Origin: Bacillota bacterium | Lineage (GTDB): Bacteria > Bacillota > Clostridia > Clostridiales > Clostridiaceae | NCBI GenBank assembly: GCA_023445445.1 | Contig: JAEXLD010000060.1 | Coordinates: 43,929 to 107,928 of the forward strand | Length of the DNA stretch: 64,000 nt | Direction: 5' to 3' | Shown: piece after piece, positions 44,956 through 53,394 of the stretch | How positions within the stretch are numbered: position 1 is the first letter of the stretch | Layout: each line of letters opens with the position of its first letter | The notes under the pieces: generated by a model | Told to the model about the DNA's origin: nothing | Seen by the model: the letters and a program-made list of their open reading frames with translations, nothing else | Database searches by the model: none | Program-made: the position numbers and the translations under genes

Positions 44956-45742
44956 TGAGCTGAAAAATTTAACTCCAGGAAGGCTTATGGATTTATTGAA
45001 TGTAGATAAGCGTGAAATAAAAGAATTTGCAGAGTATTTACATAAGGAAAAAATATTAACTTATAAATATGATTTTAAATGTGATATCTGTGGAATAAAC
45101 TGTACTGCATATGAACGAAATATTAAAAAGCAAACGTATAAGTGTAAAAATTGTGGTGTAGAGGTTTCTAATAGTGAAATATTGAAAAAAGCTTGGATAA
45201 CATATAGTATTGATAAATTTGAAGTTATAGAATTAGAAGAAGAAAATAATGTAGATTTAGTTTTAGGGACATTAGGTGAAACTAATGTAATAAAATTAGT
45301 AGATAAAGGGGAAGAGTATATGAAGAAGGTTTTTATAGGGAGTTCGAAAGAATCTATAAAGGATATGGAAAGAATAGCTATATTTTTAGAGGAGCTTGAT
45401 TGTGAGGTTATAACGTGGAATAATCCTCAAACATTTATTGCTGGTGACTTTACACTTGAAAGTTTAGTCGAGATGTCATGTAGAGTTGATGGAGCAATAT
45501 TTGTATTTAACGCAGAAGATGAAACTTGGTATAGAGATAGTATTGTTAAATCGATTAGAGATAATGTTTTATTAGAATATGGTTTATTTTTAGGGGCTAG
45601 AGGAAGGAAGAACACAATTTTTATGTGTAAAAATAGCCCTAAAATTGCAACTGATTTATTAGGTGTTAATTATCTTGACGGTCAAAAAAAGGATTTTTCA
45701 TTAAAAAGAGATGTTGAATTATGGCTAGAAAGATTAAATTAA
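44900..45742 (+). CDS. Zinc-ribbon and TIR-like (PF10137-type) predicted NADase effector
   Basis: A 280-residue protein. Residues 15-60 are helical, with VNELKNLTPGRLMDLLNVDKREI. A zinc ribbon follows (CDICG and CKNCG pairs, residues 61-90). From residue 141 there is a TIR-like domain: KKVFIGSSKES, DGAIFVFNAED and RDNVLLEYGLFLGARGRKNTIF, the signature of the TIR family found as effectors in CBASS and Pycsar immunity, with the likely catalytic Glu near residue 226. NAD depletion is the known mode of such effectors. The start is uncertain: ATG 44900 has GGGAG 13 nt upstream, 44945 lacks a site, and 44855 is possible. Confidence 0.8.
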   Translation: MRKSLLKKLKDVSQKMSVNELKNLTPGRLMDLLNVDKREIKEFAEYLHKEKILTYKYDFKCDICGINCTAYERNIKKQTYKCKNCGVEVSNSEILKKAWITYSIDKFEVIELEEENNVDLVLGTLGETNVIKLVDKGEEYMKKVFIGSSKESIKDMERIAIFLEELDCEVITWNNPQTFIAGDFTLESLVEMSCRVDGAIFVFNAEDETWYRDSIVKSIRDNVLLEYGLFLGARGRKNTIFMCKNSPKIATDLLGVNYLDGQKKDFSLKRDVELWLERLN

Positions 45743-45774
45743 ATATAAAATTATAAAGTAACAACACTATACAA

Positions 45775-45843
45775 TGGTGGATTTTAAAGGTCACGTATCG
45801 CTTCCACCAAAAAATCCACGACAGGAAATGTCGTGGATTTTTT
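45775..45843 (+). other. Degenerate ssrA 3'-end copy with terminator: att-like copy 2
   Basis: A 22-nt stretch at 45780-45801 is identical to 50204-50225. It leads into TCGCTTCCACCA (45798-45809), which matches the last 12 nt of ssrA with one change, followed by the hairpin AAATCCACGACA / TGTCGTGGATTT. This has the structure expected at the junction of two tandem elements that use the ssrA end as attachment site. It also terminates the TIR gene. Confidence 0.65.
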
Positions 45844-45903
45844 CATACAACAAGTTAACATTTATTTATATAAATGGTATAATTGTGAAAAGGGGAGGGG
45901 TTT

Positions 45904-47136
45904 ATGGATAGCTTATTAAAAGGAGAAAAACTATTTTTTTCTATCGATGAAATTTACAAAAAAGAAGATAACTTATACGGTATTAAGATTATTCCAGAAA
46001 TTGAATCTGAATATTTTCCACCATATCACCTAAGAGATATTAATGTAAAATCTTCATTATTAGAAAAGGACTTTTATATGACTACTATTAAAGAGAACGA
46101 AGTAGCAATTGAATTTTTTAAGGGGAGTGTAGTACAAGGTGGATATTATTCAATAAATACAACTAAATTAAGGCAGATAGAAATATTTAATAGTGAAACT
46201 GTAATTACTGATGATAATGATATATTTAAAGATACAAAAATAGAGTCACCATATAATGATATGAATATAAGGAAAGATATTGTTTTAGAAATGGAGGATG
46301 GTTGTGAAATATTATCTAAAACACCAATAAAAAATGAAGTTGATTTGTATTTATACTGTTTTAATGTTGGGCAAGGAGATTCATTCTTATTGATAACTAC
46401 AAATAGAAATGCATATTTAATTGATATAAATATTTATACAGAAAAAAGAGCACAGGAGTTTTATAAAGAAATTAAAGAAATATTGCGTATACATAATATA
46501 AGTAAACTTACAGGTTTTATAATTACTCATAAACATATAGACCATATAAGGGGATCGGATAAGTTTATAAGCGATAGTGGATTAGCAATTGATAATTTTC
46601 TAATTAATGTGGACTATTCTCATAAAACAAAAGTGGTTGATAGATTATTTAAACAAGCAAAGTTTAAAATACCAGTATGGATAAATATAAATTCTCCTGG
46701 AATAATTAGAGATGGAAATACAGAAATCATATTTAAAAATCCAGATAATACAACATCAACAGTAGTTGGTGCACCTGATATAAATGATAGCTCAATTGCA
46801 ATTTGTGTAAAGTATGGGAATACTAGGATGTATCTTACCGGAGATGCAAGTTATAAGGTATTAAATAGTAAATTAGCCGGGAGTATAGATAGAGATTCTA
46901 AAAGTCTGTTGAAAATTTCTCATCATGGAAGTATAACAGGTACTAATGAGGTCTTGTTAAATAATTTAAAACCTATACATGCTTTCATCTCAGCTGGAAA
47001 TAATAAAAAATTTAAACATCCTCATACTCGAGTAATTAATTTATTAAAAAATAAATTTACTATAGTTAAGATATCTAAGTTTATAAAAGCTACAATTTGT
47101 TACAAATCTAATGGAAGTAAAATAAGTATTAATTAA
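45904..47136 (+). CDS. ComEC-like metallo-beta-lactamase-fold protein
   Basis: A 410-residue cytoplasmic protein. Residues 1-145 are an uncharacterised domain; residues 147-400 form a metallo-beta-lactamase domain of the ComEC/Rec2 C-terminal type: FNVGQGDSFLL, the metal motif THKHIDH (residues 208-214), MYLTGDASY and KISHHGS. Stand-alone proteins of this type are predicted nucleases or phosphodiesterases and are often found on islands. No membrane segments, so it is not a DNA-uptake channel. It starts after GGGGAGGGG, 60 nt past the att-like copy, as the first gene of island 2. Confidence 0.8.
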   Translation: MDSLLKGEKLFFSIDEIYKKEDNLYGIKIIPEIESEYFPPYHLRDINVKSSLLEKDFYMTTIKENEVAIEFFKGSVVQGGYYSINTTKLRQIEIFNSETVITDDNDIFKDTKIESPYNDMNIRKDIVLEMEDGCEILSKTPIKNEVDLYLYCFNVGQGDSFLLITTNRNAYLIDINIYTEKRAQEFYKEIKEILRIHNISKLTGFIITHKHIDHIRGSDKFISDSGLAIDNFLINVDYSHKTKVVDRLFKQAKFKIPVWININSPGIIRDGNTEIIFKNPDNTTSTVVGAPDINDSSIAICVKYGNTRMYLTGDASYKVLNSKLAGSIDRDSKSLLKISHHGSITGTNEVLLNNLKPIHAFISAGNNKKFKHPHTRVINLLKNKFTIVKISKFIKATICYKSNGSKISIN

Positions 47137-47420
47137 TAAAAAATCAATGAAGAATATTATATGCAAGTTAATAATTTAAGTAATATTAAATATGTTTTTA
47201 AGTATATTTAATATAGTAAAAATGTAAATATAGTAACTAAAATAAAATTGTATTATTATATTAAAAAATAAGAACTTGTTAGTAAAGAATATTGTATAAT
47301 TGAATTATTATAGTAAAGGGTATATATTAAATCATATTATTATTTTATAAATATTATAGTTGAACATTTTTATTGCAAAAGTATATAATTAAATTAAAGA
47401 AAAAAGCATTTAGTGATTTT

Positions 47421-47456
47421 ATCGGGAAGGTGCTAGCACCTTCTCGATTTTTTTTG
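47421..47456 (+). terminator. Strong terminator downstream of the MBL gene
   Basis: The stem GAAGGTGC / GCACCTTC, extended by outer pairs, is followed by eight T. The preceding 280 nt (47137-47420) are A/T-rich with no gene that I can support. Confidence 0.85.
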
Positions 47457-47474
47457 TATCGATAAAATATATGA

Positions 47475-47566
47475 ATCTGTTAAGTTGATATGAAAAAATA
47501 GCTTTATTTTGCAGGTTGTATATTTCCTAAGGCTGAGAAGGGAAATACTAATATAACTTAACAGAT
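47475..47566 (+). ncRNA. Candidate structured leader RNA before the acetyltransferase
   Basis: ATCTGTTAAGTT (47475-47486) and its exact complement AACTTAACAGAT (47555-47566) can form a 12-bp closing stem. Inside are two further hairpins, AAAATA / TATTTT and TATTTCC / GGAAATA (47521-47527 with 47541-47547, loop with GGCTGAGA), giving a three-way junction. It ends 25 nt before the start codon and lies just after a terminator, so it fits a leader that controls the downstream gene. It does not match a riboswitch class known to me. Confidence 0.45.
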
Positions 47567-47591
47567 CGTAAATAGTAGTGAGAAGATAGGT

Positions 47592-48614
47592 ATGATAATT
47601 AATTTTTCAGTAGAACCTAGACAAATACAAAAAACAACAATAGCATATATGGATATAGAAAAAGAAAAATTTCCATTAGTATGTATGGGGAAAGATAGCT
47701 ATATTGTATCTTCAACGATAGAATCAGGTATAAATTTATCTAAGGATGGTGTACATAATTTACAAATAGGAAAATTTTGTTCTATAGCACATAATGTTTC
47801 TTTTGTAATTGATTTAAATCATGATTATCACAATATTATGATGGGAGATTCAGATTTGATAAAGATTACTGCAAAAAGTAGTTTGAAAAGAAAAGGGGAG
47901 ATATTAATACAAAATGATGTATGTATTGGAAGAGGGGCTACCATTATGTCTGGGGTAACTATACATAATGGAGCACTTATTGCTGCTAATTATCATGTTG
48001 TAAAAGATGTTCCTCCATATGCCATTGTTGTGGGAAATCCAGCAAGAATTATAGGATATAGATTTGATGATGATATTATTAATAAACTATTGCAAATACA
48101 ATGGTGGTACTGGGATGATGAAATGATAAGGAATAATAATTATTATTTTAACTTAGGAGTATCTGATTTTTGTGATAGATTCTATAAAAGTGATTTAATC
48201 AATATTGAAGAAGAAAATATTGAAATGCATAAATTAGAAAGTACATATTTATATTTCTTAGATTTAAATGAACCATGGGCTTTGTGGGGAAAAGTTATTA
48301 GGGAATTTATAGTTAATTTTAAAGAGGATTTAAATAAGCAATTACTATTATTTGTTGATGAAAAACTTTACTTAATGAATAAAGATGCTGTTGAATATGT
48401 AAGTGAGTATATAAATAAAATAATTAATGAGCATAAAGCAGAATGTACAGTTACTCTTTGTATAGAAAATAAGAATAAAGATAGAATTATATTTAGATAT
48501 GCAGATTATTTTATTACTAATAGGAGTGAAGATACTGTTAGATATTTAGGTTATGCTAATTTATACAATGTACAAATTTTATCAGGAGTTGATATTCTGA
48601 CTTTTGAAGTTTAA
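47592..48614 (+). CDS. CatB-type hexapeptide acetyltransferase with C-terminal extension
   Basis: A 340-residue protein. Residues 45-200 form a left-handed beta-helix O-acetyltransferase of the xenobiotic (CatB/Vat) class: IGKFCSIAHNVSFVI, IQNDVCIGRGATIMSGVTIHNGALIAA, PYAIVVGNPARIIGYRF, then the WWYWDD motif. The usual CatB protein is about 210 residues; here about 130 residues of unknown character follow. The acceptor could be an antibiotic or a cell-surface sugar. Upstream lies a structured leader. It is the second gene of island 2. Confidence 0.85.
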   Translation: MIINFSVEPRQIQKTTIAYMDIEKEKFPLVCMGKDSYIVSSTIESGINLSKDGVHNLQIGKFCSIAHNVSFVIDLNHDYHNIMMGDSDLIKITAKSSLKRKGEILIQNDVCIGRGATIMSGVTIHNGALIAANYHVVKDVPPYAIVVGNPARIIGYRFDDDIINKLLQIQWWYWDDEMIRNNNYYFNLGVSDFCDRFYKSDLINIEEENIEMHKLESTYLYFLDLNEPWALWGKVIREFIVNFKEDLNKQLLLFVDEKLYLMNKDAVEYVSEYINKIINEHKAECTVTLCIENKNKDRIIFRYADYFITNRSEDTVRYLGYANLYNVQILSGVDILTFEV

Positions 48615-48660
48615 TTATCAAAAATTTTATATCATAATGAGTTTTAATTAAATTGAGTAA

Positions 48661-48768
48661 AGCGCTATAGTAGCTGCTAAAAGATTAGAAGAAATATTAG
48701 ACTTAGACATTGAAAAAGATAATAAAGAAGATAATAAAAATTATACAAACTTTATCTCAGGAATGTAA
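48661..48768 (+). pseudogene. Short gene remnant
   Basis: A 35-codon open frame without a start codon (AIVAAKRLEEILDLDIEKD and FISGM at the end) precedes the lipoprotein gene. It resembles the C-terminal end of a helix-turn-helix regulator but is too short to assign. Confidence 0.3.
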
Positions 48769-48806
48769 AAACTTTACACTAACTTTTTAAATTAGGGGGA
48801 TTTAAA

Positions 48807-50140
48807 ATGAAAAAAAATATTTTATAATAACAACTTTCATTATATTATTCAATGTTACACTATTTGGATGTAATAAAAAGCAAGTAGAAATCAAAGAGGA
48901 ATCAATAACATATTTATCAGCTGTTGAAGAAATGGTTGAATTTTATGAAGAAAATCCTTATATGTTATATAATTGTGAGGATGATAAAGAGTGGACAACT
49001 TCTTTGGAAAAATTAAAGGAAGATATTAATAATAATAAGGTTAATGAAGATGAAATTTATTATAGAATGCAAGAGTTAAGTTCAGTATTAAATAATGGAC
49101 ATACTTCCATTACAAAACTAGAAAGTAAAAATGAAAAAGTATTGCCCATTAAGGGAAATTATTTTGGTGATAGCTTTTATATAATATTTGCAGATACTAA
49201 GAATAAAGAATTATTAGGATCAGAAATTATAGCTATAAATGGGGTAAAATTTAAGGACATAGAAGAAAGATATTCAAAGATAATTTCAGCAGAAAATAAT
49301 CAATGGGTTAGGAGTACTATTTCTAGCAAAATATTTACAGAATCCTTATTGAAGTATTTAGATATATGGAAAGATGAGAATGTCTTTACAGTTAAAACAT
49401 TACAGGGAAAAACAGAAGAGGTTATTATAGATTCAATAATGGCAGAAGAATTATATAGTATTATGCCAGATATGAATAATTACTTTGCTTATGAAAAAAT
49501 GAAAGATTCTATTGAAAATAATAAACCAGAAGGTGCCTATAATCAATATTGGTTTACTTTAGATGAAGATAATAGAATATTATACTTTCAATATAATACA
49601 TGCTTAGATAAAAATGATCAAAAAGCTGTTAGTGGTTCACAGGATTTAAGTAATTATCCGGAGTTTAGGGATTTTCAAAAGTCATTTACTGAATTTGTAA
49701 ATAGTAATAAAGATAACTTTGATAAAATAGTAGTAGATGTTTCAAATAACACTGGAGGATTTCCAACACATATGGACAATCTTATATGGGCAAATTTTAA
49801 TATATTTAATTCTAAAAAGGTTTATGCAATTATGACAAAGAATACTTTTTCAGCTGGTGTATGTGCAGTTAATTCTTTGGTGGATAAATGTAATGCTACA
49901 ATGGTAGGAGAAGAAACTGGTGGTTCTATTGAGATGTTTGCAGTAAAGGAATATAGATGTTCATCAATTTTACCTTTTGAATATTCTAGTGGTAATTTAA
50001 AATGGAGTATATTGGACAAAGCAGGTAAAAATACAGATGATTATATGAGAGGTGCTATTCCAGATATAGAAGTGAAATATACTATTAATGATGTAATAAA
50101 TGGTATTAATCCTTATTATCAAGCAGTTATAGAGAATTAA
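48807..50140 (+). pseudogene. S41-family peptidase lipoprotein with frameshift in an A-tract
   Basis: From ATG 48807 (AGGGGGA upstream) the frame hits a stop after six codons. Adding one A to the A8 tract directly after the ATG would restore a perfect lipoprotein signal peptide with the lipobox LFGC and continue in frame to 50140. The remaining frame encodes a C-terminal-processing-type (S41) protease: INGVKFKDIEERYSK, DVSNNTGGFP, the serine in NTFSAGV and VGEETGGS. The gene is thus either off by A-tract slippage (phase variation), recently broken, or mis-sequenced. The uninterrupted frame starts at ATG 48932 but lacks an export signal. Confidence 0.75.
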
Positions 50141-50197
50141 GATTAATAGGAGGAATTTATATATGTAATTTTATTTATAGTTATATATAAATTTGTT

Positions 50198-50265
50198 TTG
50201 GTTGATTTTAAAGGTCACGTATCGCCTCCATCAGTATATCCACGATATCTTTATCGTGGATTTTT
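50198..50265 (+). other. Degenerate ssrA 3'-end copy with terminator: att-like copy 3
   Basis: The 22 nt at 50204-50225 are identical to copy 2. The ssrA-like TCGCCTCCATCA (50222-50233, one change from ssrA) is followed by the hairpin ATCCACGATA / TATCGTGGAT and a T-run. It is taken as the right end of island 2. The T-run holds the stop codon of the convergent homing endonuclease gene, so the hairpin serves both strands. Confidence 0.65.
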
Positions 50266-50674
50266 ACTTTATAGATATAAATTCATTATAGAAGTTTTCT
50301 TTGGCTATTAACATTTCAAGAGAATACCTGCCATTTCTAGGAGTTAAAGCTTTATAATTTTCTAGTATTAATTTAGCACGGTTTCTTTTAGATTCGATTA
50401 TTAAATAAGGATATATTTCTTTTATAAGATAAATTGCATCATTTCTTCTTAATACATAACTATAACAATCTTTATGAACTTCAGGATTATAATTTTTCTT
50501 AGAAATTATAACACCTTTATCTATAGTTTTTTTAATCCACTCTAATAGTTCTAATGAAGTTGAAGCAATTGATACACAAGGTGCAGGAAATTCATTAGAA
50601 TGAAATTTTTGTAGCATTATGCTTCCTTCACCATCAATAATTCCAGCAATATAAGCTTTTTCTGTTTCTAACAT
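50264..50674 (-). CDS. LAGLIDADG homing endonuclease
   Basis: A 136-residue free-standing homing endonuclease with a single LAGLIDADG helix (YIAGIIDGEGSI), so it should act as a homodimer. The pattern ETEKAYIAGIIDGEGSI...RNDAIYLIKEIYPYLIIESKR is typical of the small family found in group I introns. It has a strong AGGAGG site. It is convergent with the third ssrA-end copy, so before island insertion it would have lain just past ssrA. It may therefore be the mobility factor of the tmRNA intron. This link is inference. Confidence 0.88.
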   Translation of the reverse strand: MLETEKAYIAGIIDGEGSIMLQKFHSNEFPAPCVSIASTSLELLEWIKKTIDKGVIISKKNYNPEVHKDCYSYVLRRNDAIYLIKEIYPYLIIESKRNRAKLILENYKALTPRNGRYSLEMLIAKENFYNEFISIK

Positions 50675-50868
50675 AGTACACCTCCTAAATAATAGTTTGT
50701 GATTATTACTTATTAATATTCTTTTTCTAATAGTGATATAGATAATAATACAAAGAATATTAAAAGCTTTAAATAATAATTTATAAAATTAATGATAAAT
50801 AAGTTCATTGACCTTGTAGGTAGAAATTTATTATAATTATTAATATTAAATAGGATAGGAGAAGGTAT

Positions 50869-51855
50869 ATGGCTACAATAGTAGATGTTGCAAAGTTAGC
50901 AGAAGTTACACCAACTACTGTTTCCCGTGTAATTAATAATAGAGGTTATATTAGTGAAAAAACTAGGAATAAAGTTAATGCAGCAATGGAACAGTTAGGT
51001 TATCAGCCTAATGAAATAGCACGATCATTATCAAATCGAAAAAGCAATACAATAGGAATAATAGTTCCTCATATATCTCATCCATACTTTGCAAAATTAA
51101 TAAGTAATCTAGAGACAGAAGCTGCTAAAAGTGGTTATAAGATTCTCTTATGTAATAGCAAAGAAAAGGTTGAAAAAGAAAAGCAATATTTAGATATGTG
51201 TAAAAGCAACAGAGTTGCAGGAATAATTCTTTGTAGTGGGAATATAGAATCAAATAAAATAAATACAGGTAATATTCCTGTTGTATTATTAGAGAAAAAC
51301 TTTGAAGAAGATAAATTAGGAATTCAATGTAATAATTATCAAGGTGGAAAGATTGCAACGGAACACCTAATAAAATGTGGCTGCAAAAAACTATTACATT
51401 TTAGTGGAGTTATTGATGAGGATATGCCAGCGGATAATAGAGAAAAGGCTTTTATAGATATTTGTAATAAAAATAATATTGAATATCATATCAAAAAGTA
51501 TGATATTAATACATATAAAGAGAAAAATTACTATAGTCATATAAAAACTGCATTAATAGAATTAAAAGATATAGATGGAATCTTTGCTAGTAGTGATTTA
51601 ATAGCTGCACAAGTTATTCAAGTTTGTAATGAATTAAAAATCAGAATACCTGAAGATATTCAATTAGTTGGATTTGACGATGTTGATATTACCACTTTAA
51701 CAACTCCAACAATAACAACTATTCATCAGCCAATTAAAGAAATGGCAACTTTAGCAATTGAATTAATTGAGAAAAAAAATAAGGGGTTAGAGGTAACAAA
51801 AAATACTATATTACCTGTAGAATTAATAATTAGAAATAGTACTATAAATAGATAA
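50869..51855 (+). CDS. scrR: LacI-family repressor, probably of sucrose genes
   Basis: A 328-residue LacI/GalR regulator with the N-terminal helix-turn-helix and hinge (TIVDVAKLAEVTPTTVSRVINNRGYIS) and a sugar-binding core (NTIGIIVPHISHPYFAKLI, ASSDLIAAQVIQVC). It is convergent with the sucrose phosphorylase/fructokinase operon, whose promoter carries a LacI-type palindrome at 54405-54420. The symbol is based on this context. Confidence 0.85.
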   Translation: MATIVDVAKLAEVTPTTVSRVINNRGYISEKTRNKVNAAMEQLGYQPNEIARSLSNRKSNTIGIIVPHISHPYFAKLISNLETEAAKSGYKILLCNSKEKVEKEKQYLDMCKSNRVAGIILCSGNIESNKINTGNIPVVLLEKNFEEDKLGIQCNNYQGGKIATEHLIKCGCKKLLHFSGVIDEDMPADNREKAFIDICNKNNIEYHIKKYDINTYKEKNYYSHIKTALIELKDIDGIFASSDLIAAQVIQVCNELKIRIPEDIQLVGFDDVDITTLTTPTITTIHQPIKEMATLAIELIEKKNKGLEVTKNTILPVELIIRNSTINR

Positions 51856-51902
51856 AAGGAGCTGTCGCCCTACATTTTTAATTTAGGTTGCGACAGTTCC
51901 TT
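51856..51902. terminator. Bidirectional terminator between scrR and sucrose phosphorylase
   Basis: AAGGAGCTGTCGC (51856-51868) pairs with GCGACAGTTCCTT (51890-51902). It lies between two convergent genes and can serve both. Confidence 0.8.
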
Positions 51903-51908
51903 ATTATA

Positions 51909-53372
51909 TTAAAGTGTGTATATTGATGTATCACCATCATTATTTATATATTTGATTGTTGATTTGCTAGTGTTTAAATCAACATTTAGAGTACAATATT
52001 TATCATCTTTTTTCCAAGTTAATATCATCTTATCATTGTCTGAGTCTTCAACAATAAAATCACCATCAAATGCAGGATAATCATTTCTGAAATCAATAAG
52101 TTTAAGTAATCTTTGAACTACATTTTTATTATAAGCTTTATCGATTTCTTCTAAAGTAAAGTTGTGTCTATTTATTTCACGGCCTTCTCCAGTACCAGTA
52201 ACATTTTCAACATCATTTTCACCAGCTAATAATCCAACATAGTACACTTGTGGAATACCAGGAGCAAAGAATTGTATTGCTCTTGCAGTTAAGTATGCAT
52301 CATCATTACATCCTAAAACAGAATAATAAGAACATCTTATTTGATGAACATCAAATCCATCAGCACTCTTATGTGCATCAGAATGAACTAGACTTAAATT
52401 TGCACCATGATCTAAGCAGTGATTAACAATTTTTCTAGCATCATTGGAGGATACTAAATCATCTAAGTCAGGCTTTACAGGAATTCCATCATGACAGTCT
52501 AACATTGTAAATTGATTATTAGGTCTATCCTTTAAGTATTCTTTAATTTGAGAGCTAGATTTATTAACTATTGTACTAAGAATCATGTATGGAAGTATAA
52601 AATCATAAATATAATTTCCATGCTTAGCTAACTTAAATTGAGTAGTATAATGAGCATGAACCTCTGGAAGTAAGCTTATATCAAGAGATTTAGCTAAATC
52701 AGATACCCAGTCTAAGAATTTATATATTTCTGGTTCAACAAAGAAGCAGCTAGTGCCAAGCTTTTTTGTTATATATCCTACAGCATCAAGTCTTACAATT
52801 TTAACATTATTTTTATGGAAGTTCTCGAAGAATTCTTTCAATAATGCTATAACTGATTCTGAGTTTATATCAAGATCAATTTGCTCAGAAGGAGTTTCTT
52901 TACCAAAAGTAGTCCAAACAGAAGTTTCTTCCCCTTTTATGTTAAATGTTGAGTATGGAACTTGTCTACGTAAGAACATTTTATCTATATCTTCTTGAAC
53001 AGGTTTTCCATCACTCCAAAGTTTGTCTAATGTAATAAATAAATCAGCATATTTTGATTCTTTTCCATTTTTTAAAAAGTCTTGGAAGAATACTGAATTC
53101 TTAGAAATATGATTAACCATTAAATCAAGCAATACATCATATTTTTCACCTATTTTACGGATATCTTCCCATGTACCAAACTTTGGTTCTATTTCTAGAT
53201 AAGTAAGAGGTGCAAATCCTCTATCTCCTGATGATGGGAATGGTGGAAGTATATGAATACCACCTTTAAATGTATTTGGAAAATATTTATTTAGTACCTT
53301 GTCTAATGTTTTTAAATCTCCACCTAAAGAGTCTGGGTACGTTATTAGTTGAACTTTATTTTTAACTGCCAT
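51909..53372 (-). CDS. gtfA: Sucrose phosphorylase (GH13)
   Basis: A 487-residue GH13 enzyme that splits sucrose with phosphate into glucose 1-phosphate and fructose. The start KVQLITYPDSLGGDLKTL, the nucleophile aspartate in VRLDAVGY, the acid/base glutamate in LLPEVH and the transition-state aspartate in MLDCHDGIP are all present, with the family length. It is cytoplasmic. Fructose produced here is the substrate of the fructokinase encoded just upstream in the same operon. No sucrose importer is in this cluster. Confidence 0.95.
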   Translation of the reverse strand: MAVKNKVQLITYPDSLGGDLKTLDKVLNKYFPNTFKGGIHILPPFPSSGDRGFAPLTYLEIEPKFGTWEDIRKIGEKYDVLLDLMVNHISKNSVFFQDFLKNGKESKYADLFITLDKLWSDGKPVQEDIDKMFLRRQVPYSTFNIKGEETSVWTTFGKETPSEQIDLDINSESVIALLKEFFENFHKNNVKIVRLDAVGYITKKLGTSCFFVEPEIYKFLDWVSDLAKSLDISLLPEVHAHYTTQFKLAKHGNYIYDFILPYMILSTIVNKSSSQIKEYLKDRPNNQFTMLDCHDGIPVKPDLDDLVSSNDARKIVNHCLDHGANLSLVHSDAHKSADGFDVHQIRCSYYSVLGCNDDAYLTARAIQFFAPGIPQVYYVGLLAGENDVENVTGTGEGREINRHNFTLEEIDKAYNKNVVQRLLKLIDFRNDYPAFDGDFIVEDSDNDKMILTWKKDDKYCTLNVDLNTSKSTIKYINNDGDTSIYTL

Positions 53373-53394
53373 TTTATTATCTCCTTTTGAATTG

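Noticed and set aside
47528..47540. TPP riboswitch suggested by GGCTGAGA in the leader at 47.5 kb
   Set aside because: Only this octamer matches; the second conserved arm with CCTGATCTGGATAATRCC-like sequence is absent and the gene is not thiamine-related.
45775..50265. Similarity of the two downstream copies to ssrA as mere terminator resemblance
   Set aside because: Identity extends over 22 nt upstream of the hairpin between copies 2 and 3 and includes the ssrA acceptor end, more than chance hairpin similarity; but the interpretation still needs comparative data.
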